A stretch of DNA of 20,070 nt, taken from the IMG/VR virus record IMGVR_UViG_3300037191_002592, positions 1 to 20,070 of that record; one strand, given 5' to 3'. Shown piece after piece: positions 14,724-20,070 of the stretch. The stretch is from a virus. Position numbers and translations under genes: made by a program. The notes below the pieces were generated by a model. That model searched no databases. It saw nothing but the letters and a program-made list of their open reading frames with translations, and was not told the origin of the DNA. Within the stretch, counting starts at the first letter, position 1; every line of letters begins with the position of its first letter.

Positions 14724-14737
14724 GCGAGTAGCCTCAA

Positions 14738-15682
14738 ATGACTGTAAGATTCAGTAATGATGCAAAAACGACCCTGACCACTGGAATCAATGCGACTGCG
14801 ACCTCCCTGAGTGTCTACAGCGCAGCGACTTTCCCTAGTTTAAGTGGTGCCGAGTACACCTACATCACTCTTTCAAACGTACTTGATACGCAGAAAGAAA
14901 TTGTGAAGTGTACTGCAATTAATGGTTCTACGTTTACAGTCACGCGGGGCGCTGAGTCTACAACAGCTCAGTCATTCAATGCGGGGGATCACGTTCAGAT
15001 TCGCATAACTGCGGGGTTGTTCAGTGATGTGCTCGACGAAAAAGTAGACGACGGTCAGGTACTCACTAACGTACCTGCAGGCGCTGTATTTACAGACACC
15101 GTGTACAGTCACCCAGCAGGTGACGGTAACCAACACGTACCTGCTACAAGTACCACCAACGAAGGTAAATTACTAACCGCCGGATCTACAGCGGGTTCCG
15201 CTAGTTGGCAGCCAGCGCCTGTGTCTTTACCTGCACAAGCAGGTAATGCAGGTAGTAGATTAACAACTGATGGCACAGTTGCATCGTGGGTCGCAACTGT
15301 TGGTGGGACTACACAATCAGTGACAGCTACAGCAAACCAGACAACCTTCAGTGCTGCATATAGCGTGGGTTATGTCGCTGTATACCTAAACGGTATTTTA
15401 TTAGACGCTACGGATTACACAGCAAGTAACGGAACTTCTATCGTACTAGGCTTAGGAGCCACTGTTGGTGACACAGTGTTTATCCAGTCATTTGGTACGT
15501 TTGAGTTGGCGGATCATTACAATAAGGTAGACGCTGATGCCCGTTATGCTCAAACGGCTAACCACTACACTAAGACAGCAACAGATGGTTTGTTGGCTGC
15601 TGCTAACCCTTACACCACAGCAGTTGTTACATCCTTGCCAGCATCGCCAGATGCCAACACAATCTATTTTGTAACAGGATAA
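14738..15682 (+). CDS. Tail fibre protein, 314 aa
   Basis: The N-terminal 90 residues match the fibre attachment domain common in marine and other podoviruses: VRFSNDAKTTLTTGINATA, then YITLSN, IVKCTAINGSTFTVTRGAES and GDHVQIRITAGLFSDVLDEK, i.e. 'tTL...I....tsl.v.....FP.......t.......E.v.vta..G.tftV.RG.e.T.A..f..Gd.V..R.Ta'. A Gly/Ala/Thr-rich middle with VPAGAVFTDTVYSHPAGDG follows, and then a small strand-rich unit (TFSAAYSVGYVAVYLNGILLD) and a helical YNKVDADARYAQTANHYTK repeat. The C-terminus LPASPDANTIYFVTG resembles a common short fibre tip. It probably anchors or forms a trimeric fibre at the tail hub. There is no chaperone or enzyme domain. Confidence 0.8.
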   Translation: MTVRFSNDAKTTLTTGINATATSLSVYSAATFPSLSGAEYTYITLSNVLDTQKEIVKCTAINGSTFTVTRGAESTTAQSFNAGDHVQIRITAGLFSDVLDEKVDDGQVLTNVPAGAVFTDTVYSHPAGDGNQHVPATSTTNEGKLLTAGSTAGSASWQPAPVSLPAQAGNAGSRLTTDGTVASWVATVGGTTQSVTATANQTTFSAAYSVGYVAVYLNGILLDATDYTASNGTSIVLGLGATVGDTVFIQSFGTFELADHYNKVDADARYAQTANHYTKTATDGLLAAANPYTTAVVTSLPASPDANTIYFVTG

Positions 15683-15686
15683 TAAC

Positions 15687-15899
15687 ATGTACAGAATTTA
15701 CCATACTATTGCTGAGTATGAGCACATAGAGCTTGATGCTAACTCAATCGAATTTAAAGTTGAAACAGACGCTGGGGACGTAGTGGACGTAGTCGTAGAC
15801 ACGACTGCTTCACGGGAACAATTAGCTCTAGGGGGAACCTTAGAAGCTTATAACATCGATGTTATTGGTCACTTACTATATGCACTGGAGAATACATAA
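15687..15899 (+). CDS. Small hypothetical protein in the fibre cluster, 70 aa
   Basis: AGGATAA precedes the ATG, which follows the fibre stop by 4 nt, and the gene ends in a one-base overlap with the next gene. The product is acidic (VETDAGDVVDVVVDTT in the middle) with a short helix at the C-terminus (GHLLYALEN). I do not recognise it. The strict spacing and acidic, beta-like sequence support a real gene, perhaps an assembly factor or adaptor for the neighbouring fibres. Confidence 0.55.
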   Translation: MYRIYHTIAEYEHIELDANSIEFKVETDAGDVVDVVVDTTASREQLALGGTLEAYNIDVIGHLLYALENT

Positions 15900-17746
15900 T
15901 GGCTATTTTCTGGTGTGACCCTTACATAGAATCCCCTTCTGGAGGGGTTGATGGAACTACAGGTGTTGGTACGTTAGGCTCTTACGCCAATCCGTACAGC
16001 ATAGACAGCATAGGCAGTATTCCTTCCAACGTGTGGGCAGCCAATGGCGATGAGATTAGATTAAAGGCTTTACCTGCAAACCCTTGGCTCACTGACCCCC
16101 TACTTGCGTGGCACCAACAGTTCGCTGCTGGCGGGAGTTGGGGTGTGTTGTTTGCATCAACCCCAGCCCAGCATTCTTTTATCAAATACACCTCGATAAA
16201 AGGAGAGAAGACCTACCTTAGCTGGAATACACCGAGCCCATCTACAAGGGCTGACCCTCCAGTATGGGGAGGTATGAGTCCCTATGCAGATGTGACCCTA
16301 CCTGCCTATAAGTTAGACCCACAATATTACCTCAGTAATCTAGTCACCCCAAATCAGAGTAATATGCTACGGACGGTGTTTGGAGCAGAGACAACGCTAA
16401 CCGCAGGGTGGGTATCTGAAACTGCAAGAGGTGGTGAGACAATTATTCACAGAGTAAACCCTACAGCGGTTACAGAATGGTGGTTTGGTAACCATCATAA
16501 TGATCGAATGACAGTAGATGCCCCTGAGTTGACCATATCGCGCTCAACGACTAGCAATAGTAGGCATATACAGATCTTCGGAAGGACAGTCGAGGTTCAT
16601 GACATCATTGAACGCTCTGGTTCTGGGTCTTCATGCTCTGTAAAAATACGCACTGGGGAAACATTCAAAGCCAATAGTGTGGCCAGTCCTGGGTATATTT
16701 ATATGTATAGCCCTTACTATAACACACCAGCCACGCAAGGAATTAACAGGGATATTAAGCATATTACGACTGCGTATCAGCTGTATATATATGAACAAGG
16801 TCATGCTCCTGCTGTCAATCTCAAGTTTAAGAATCTTTCTTGCTATTATTTAAGTGTCTATGCTACAACTGCCTTTAGTTACTATGATGATTTCTTCTTT
16901 TTTAAGCGTATGGTAGCTAGTCAAACTCCTACAGAAATGGCAATTGACCCAGCAGTTAATCCAGCAACTGTCTTCCCTCTTAAAGGCCCTATGTCTACCC
17001 TTGCCCCTAAACTTAGCTATAATGATAATAGTAGTTACAGGAACTATAACTATAAACCTATCAAGACTTTTGGTGGTTACTTAGCAAAAGGTGCAGAGGT
17101 AAACACTAGTAGAGGAGATGTTTATTTTAGAGATTTATTATTACCAGTAGGGGGCACTTTAGAGAACACAACCTCTCATAGTGTTAAATCATCTCAATCT
17201 AGCACTTGGTATAGTTTTCACGGCAAGTCTTGGGGTGTCGATAGGAACTCAGGTAGGAGAGTCGCCTTTGGTACGACTCAAGGCGAGCAGCGCGCAATGA
17301 TGATGATGTATAACTCCACTGAGTACAATAACAAATTAGTGTATCACCTTATGCCTAATGCAAATTATGGGAGATGTTATGACCGTGTTTACATAGACAT
17401 GCCTACAGGCGTTAGTGAGATTGCTGATAGTACCAATCTTCGTATAAAGTATACGTTAGGCGGTGCTGTATCTACTGGTGTGACGCTTTCGCTTCAGTTA
17501 GAGGGTAATACTACTTGCTCCACCTGGGGTGCAACTGGTGTTTATAACACGTTTATACAACCCTCTGATGGAGGAGAAGGTACTGTTATTTATAGTGGTA
17601 CTTTTAATTCGGCTACTAGCGCATCTACCAGTAGCATTGCTGGGGCGCAACAACTGTTAGGTGTCCTTGAATTAGCACACCAAGAACAGAATCCAACTGG
17701 TGTCGCTAAGATATGCATTGATAGCATCGAGCTTGAGGTGGTGTAA
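15899..17746 (+). CDS. Putative tailspike/receptor-binding protein, 615 aa
   Basis: The opening MAIFWCDPYIESPSGGVDGTTGVGTLGSYANPY (in outline) is a pattern shared by phage spike proteins whose 'YWvDpy....nGtGt...P..s...a' start precedes a right-handed beta-helix of pectate-lyase type. GDEIRLKAL (about residues 50-58) fits the first strand turns of such a helix. The middle is rich in Ser/Thr/Tyr/Asn with short beta strands, and the C-terminal third looks like a jelly-roll carbohydrate-binding module. No catalytic dyad can be named, so enzyme activity is unproven. Fourteen of its 23 arginine codons are AGA or AGG and the DNA is visibly AT-richer than the capsid genes, which suggests a separate origin. 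The start overlaps the previous stop (TAATG). Confidence 0.65.
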   Translation: MAIFWCDPYIESPSGGVDGTTGVGTLGSYANPYSIDSIGSIPSNVWAANGDEIRLKALPANPWLTDPLLAWHQQFAAGGSWGVLFASTPAQHSFIKYTSIKGEKTYLSWNTPSPSTRADPPVWGGMSPYADVTLPAYKLDPQYYLSNLVTPNQSNMLRTVFGAETTLTAGWVSETARGGETIIHRVNPTAVTEWWFGNHHNDRMTVDAPELTISRSTTSNSRHIQIFGRTVEVHDIIERSGSGSSCSVKIRTGETFKANSVASPGYIYMYSPYYNTPATQGINRDIKHITTAYQLYIYEQGHAPAVNLKFKNLSCYYLSVYATTAFSYYDDFFFFKRMVASQTPTEMAIDPAVNPATVFPLKGPMSTLAPKLSYNDNSSYRNYNYKPIKTFGGYLAKGAEVNTSRGDVYFRDLLLPVGGTLENTTSHSVKSSQSSTWYSFHGKSWGVDRNSGRRVAFGTTQGEQRAMMMMYNSTEYNNKLVYHLMPNANYGRCYDRVYIDMPTGVSEIADSTNLRIKYTLGGAVSTGVTLSLQLEGNTTCSTWGATGVYNTFIQPSDGGEGTVIYSGTFNSATSASTSSIAGAQQLLGVLELAHQEQNPTGVAKICIDSIELEVV

Positions 17747-18813
17747 TGTATTTAAAGCTCGGAACACAATTACCCTATCTCAAGCTAGGTACACAATCAG
17801 GTGCTGCACCTCCTGCACCCCCCAGTTCAGGTATTACTCAAGTATATCTCGGCTCCTCTGCATTTACTGGCTTTAGCATAGGCTCGACAACTATAAGTTC
17901 GGTCTATGTAGGTGCTGCTAAGGTTTGGGGGATGGCCTTGGTATCTGCACCAGCCGTTTCTGCAACTGGCGGCACTATAACTACTGTAGGTGCTTACACA
18001 ATCCACACTTTCACGACATCTGGCACATTCACTGTTGAAGCTAGTGGCGATATTGATGTTCTTATCGTAGGCGGTGGTGGTGGCGGTGGCCCTAGAATAG
18101 GTGGCGGTGGCGGTGCTGGCGCTGTTTATCATAGAACTGCTTATGCTGTCACTGCAGGCAGTAACGCGATTGTCATAGGTTCTGGCGGTGCTGGTGGTTT
18201 AAGCAATAGTGGTGCTGGTGTTGGTGGTGCAACCACTACAGCCTTCTCTGTATCAGCAACAGGCGGTGGCGGTGGCGGTTTTTATGGTGGTGCTGCTACT
18301 GGTGGTGCTAACGGGGGTGGAGGCAATAATGCTGCTGCTGGCGGCACTGGAACACTGACAACCTACACAGGCTGGACAGGTTATGGAGGAAATGATGGTG
18401 GTGGTGGAGATACTGCTACTCATTCATCTGCTGGTGGTGGCGGTGCAACAGCAGACGGAGTCGCTAATGATGGTAGCGGTGGAGGCAAACAAGGTGGCGC
18501 AGGTGTCCTTAACGATATAAACGGATCTGCTCTCTACTGGGCAGGTGGTGGTGGTGGTTCCTCTTACAATCTAGGCGACGGAGGCGATGGTGGTATAGGC
18601 GGTGGTGGCGGTGGTGGTGCTGTTAATGGTGGCAATGGTAGCTCTGGTGGCACTAGCGCATTAAATGCAGGTACAGCAGGTGGTGTTGGTTTTCATACTC
18701 CAGGTGGTGCAGCAGGAGAAAACACAGGCGGTGGTGGCGGTGGTGGTAACTATATTAGTGGAGCAGGTGGTGCAGGTGGTTCAGGTATCGTAATCGTGAG
18801 GTATTTAACATGA
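17746..18813 (+). CDS. Glycine-rich adhesin-like fibre tip protein, 355 aa
   Basis: The start overlaps the previous stop by one base. The N-terminus has a duplicated YLKLGTQ (residues 2-8 and 11-17), then a linker rich in Pro and a small beta unit with QVYLGSS and SVYVGAAKVWG, typical of phage tail attachment segments. TIHTFTTSGTFTV-like sequence (YTIHTFTTSGTFTVEASGD) leads to VLIVGGGGGGG, the known opening of the glycine-rich domain; about 250 residues of Gly-rich runs follow and the protein ends in GSGIVIVRYLT. Proteins with such runs form sandwiched polyglycine-II helices in the S16 gp38-type receptor-binding adhesins, with host-range loops between the Gly runs. All three arginine codons are AGA or AGG. 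The receptor-binding role is inferred. Confidence 0.78.
   Translation: MYLKLGTQLPYLKLGTQSGAAPPAPPSSGITQVYLGSSAFTGFSIGSTTISSVYVGAAKVWGMALVSAPAVSATGGTITTVGAYTIHTFTTSGTFTVEASGDIDVLIVGGGGGGGPRIGGGGGAGAVYHRTAYAVTAGSNAIVIGSGGAGGLSNSGAGVGGATTTAFSVSATGGGGGGFYGGAATGGANGGGGNNAAAGGTGTLTTYTGWTGYGGNDGGGGDTATHSSAGGGGATADGVANDGSGGGKQGGAGVLNDINGSALYWAGGGGGSSYNLGDGGDGGIGGGGGGGAVNGGNGSSGGTSALNAGTAGGVGFHTPGGAAGENTGGGGGGGNYISGAGGAGGSGIVIVRYLT
18061..18790 (+). repeat. Polyglycine-coding low-complexity DNA (GGT/GGC-rich)
   Basis: Dense GGTGGCGGT-type triplets encode the glycine runs of the adhesin-like protein, interrupted by short variable segments such as YTGWTGYGGNDG. Repetitive DNA of this kind recombines easily and is a likely site of host-range change. 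Confidence 0.65.
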
Positions 18814-19139
18814 GTAACTTTGCGAAGATACATAACAACATTGTCACAGAAGTCATAGTCGCTGATACAGCTTTCATTAACTCAGGTGCAGTTGGTGATT
18901 CGTCCTTATGGGTAGAGACTTCATACAATGCCGATTTCAGAGGCAAGTTTGCTGGGATTGGTGACACTTGGAATAGTGTGAATGATGTGTTTATTTCACC
19001 TCAACCCTACCCTTCGTGGTCTTTAGGCTCTGACTTTACTTGGCAACCCCCCGTAGATATCCCTGATGCAACAGAGGGGACTTTACACTATTGGAACGAA
19101 GACACGCTTTCATGGAAATTACTTACAGTAACTCCTTAG
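18810..19139 (+). CDS. Conserved marine-phage fibre-associated protein, 109 aa
   Basis: The start overlaps the previous stop by ATGA. The sequence contains FAKIHNNIVTEVIVAD near the start, LWVETSYN, GKFAGIGDTWNSVNDVFI, PQPYPSWSL, then a Trp-Pro-Pro segment (FTWQPPVDIP) and YWNEDTLSWKLL at the end. From memory the pattern 'fa.i..nIV..Viv....f......w...sYn....g.yAGIG..y....d.Fi.p.PypSW.l......W..P......y.WnE.t..W' is very common in cyanophage and pelagiphage tail genes. This is the best single clue in the window to a marine virus. It probably binds or caps a fibre; its biochemical role is unknown. Confidence 0.78.
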   Translation: MSNFAKIHNNIVTEVIVADTAFINSGAVGDSSLWVETSYNADFRGKFAGIGDTWNSVNDVFISPQPYPSWSLGSDFTWQPPVDIPDATEGTLHYWNEDTLSWKLLTVTP

Positions 19140-19168
19140 TAACTATTATCTGACAAGGATATTTTAAA

Positions 19169-20070
19169 ATGAGTAAATCAAGAAATATAGCAGACCTATT
19201 GGATAGCAATGGAGACGTTAAATCGTCCAGCTTAGATAATGTTGCTGCTTTGAGTGGTAGTAGCACTGGTCTAGGTGAGTCTGCATTAGCCAACGATGAT
19301 GGTACATATAATAGGAATACCGCTTTTGGTCATGAAGCTTTAACCACTAACACAACAGGTAGTTATAACGCTGCTAGTGGTTGGTCTGCTTTAAAATATA
19401 ACACCACAGGTGATGCTAACACAGCTACGGGTTATGGTACTTTACTCTTGAATACCACAGGTGATTATAACACAGCTAATGGTGTGATGGCTTTATACTC
19501 AAATACCACAGGTAATAGTAATACAGCTAATGGTTTTGATGCTTTAAAATTTAACACCACAGGTGCTAATAACACTGCTACTGGTTCATATGCTTTAACA
19601 AGTATCACCACAGGTGTTCTGAACATAGGTCTTGGTCGTGGTGCTGGTGATGCTATCACTACTGGTTCTAATAACACTGTAATTGGTGATTTGACTGGCA
19701 CTGCTACAATGGCTGACACAGTCTTAATTGGCGCTGGTAATACAGAGCGATTGAAGGTTACTAGTTCTGGTTTATTTGTTAATGGATCATCTACTGCTTT
19801 GACAGGAATTACTTCAGCCCAAGCAGCAGCGATTACAGCTAATACAGCTAAGGTATCCAACGTAGACCACCCATTGGTTGAGACTGCGGTTCCCTCAGGT
19901 GCCGTATTTACAGACACCAACACTGACACCACTTACACTGTTGGTGATGGTGGCCTTACACAGATTAACTTTACTACAGCAGATAATACTAAGTTAGATG
20001 GTATAGCTACCGGAGCTAATAACTACAGCCATCCAGCTAACCACTCTATTTCCGTTATCACAGGGCTACA
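19169..20070 (+). CDS. Tail fibre with 17-residue NTTG repeats (3'-partial)
   Basis: AAGGA (19155-19159) lies nine nt before the ATG, and the frame stays open to the right edge (300 codons seen). After a short N-terminus (MSKSRNIADLLDSNGDVKSS) there are seven 17-residue units of the pattern TTGxxNTAxGxxALxxN, a trimeric head-type repeat found in fibres and adhesins of marine phages and bacteria. TERLKVTSSGLFVNG follows, then a segment with AVPSGAVFTDT, TYTVGDGGLTQINF, TKLDGIATGANNYSHPANH. Fibres of this type often end in an intramolecular chaperone (peptidase S74 type) that would lie beyond the window, so I cannot confirm it. It is probably a distal receptor-binding fibre. Confidence 0.78.
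   Translation, partial: MSKSRNIADLLDSNGDVKSSSLDNVAALSGSSTGLGESALANDDGTYNRNTAFGHEALTTNTTGSYNAASGWSALKYNTTGDANTATGYGTLLLNTTGDYNTANGVMALYSNTTGNSNTANGFDALKFNTTGANNTATGSYALTSITTGVLNIGLGRGAGDAITTGSNNTVIGDLTGTATMADTVLIGAGNTERLKVTSSGLFVNGSSTALTGITSAQAAAITANTAKVSNVDHPLVETAVPSGAVFTDTNTDTTYTVGDGGLTQINFTTADNTKLDGIATGANNYSHPANHSISVITGL
19352..19708 (+). repeat. 51-bp tandem repeat, seven units
   Basis: Seven consecutive 51-bp units begin at 19352, 19403, 19454, 19505, 19556, 19607 and 19658. Each starts with ACC/ACA/ACT-ACA-GGT (Thr-Thr-Gly) and most contain AACACAGCT (Asn-Thr-Ala). The first five are close at DNA level; the last two are degenerate. An irregular unit precedes them. Such arrays can lengthen or shorten by slippage. 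Confidence 0.85.

Noticed and set aside
15846-15853. GCTTATAA within the 70-aa gene, same as the right arm of site C
   Set aside because: There is no left arm at the right distance and it is explained by the codons for Ala-Tyr-Asn; treated as chance.
19465-19932. 155-codon open frame on the minus strand
   Set aside because: It is the antisense of the 51-bp repeat array; its Val/Leu/Pro-rich repeats mirror the codons of the fibre. No ribosome binding site was identified and it lies wholly inside a clear plus-strand gene.
1-20070. CRISPR array, insertion sequence or attachment site
   Set aside because: No regularly spaced identical repeats with unique spacers, no transposase and no tRNA-associated direct repeats were seen; the only tandem arrays are protein-coding repeats.

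Overview
The window looks like the structural half of a tailed-phage genome. I infer a short-tailed, T7-like (podovirus-type) virus of a marine gammaproteobacterium. All genes are on the plus strand, packed end to end with 1- to 8-nt stop/start overlaps, and no bacterial, integrase, lysis or replication genes are present. A free virus is therefore more likely than a prophage, although the flanks are unseen. The short-tail assignment rests on gene order: an N4-gp56/DUF4043-type major capsid protein, head-tail connector-like proteins, then a GNAT-fold gp13-like protein, small Ala/Gly-rich gp14-like proteins, a gp15-like protein and a very large gp16-like protein. The marine guess rests mainly on the 109-residue protein near the right end, whose motifs are typical of cyanophage and pelagiphage tail genes. 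The host is not determined.

Layout: (1) 1-1002, the end of a scaffolding-protein gene plus a small conserved phage protein. (2) 1003-1290, the longest non-coding stretch, a capsid leader with several inverted repeats and a strong ribosome binding site. (3) 1291-2443, the major capsid gene closed by a textbook rho-independent terminator, as in T7 where T-phi follows gene 10. (4) 2456-4116, three head-completion or connector genes. (5) 4116-13004, the ejection (internal virion) cluster, ending in a 1693-residue protein with a zinc-metallopeptidase HELGH motif. (6) 13005-13076, a short intergenic promoter-like region. (7) 13077-20070, the tail-fibre/receptor-binding module: an Ig-like BppU-type protein, a protein built of about 18-residue repeats, conserved fibre-associated proteins, a spike-like protein, a polyglycine adhesin-like protein and the start of a fibre made of 51-bp repeats.

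The genes fit one programme. Scaffold and capsid proteins build the procapsid, connectors close the portal, the internal proteins are ejected to carry DNA across the envelope, and the distal genes choose the host. The most notable unexplained signals are three 19-nt sites (TTATAAGC-N3-GCTTATAA, perfect or degenerate) found only in the two real intergenic gaps, the structured capsid leader, the metallopeptidase embedded in the gp16-like protein, and a sharp change of arginine codon use in the distal fibre genes that suggests module exchange.
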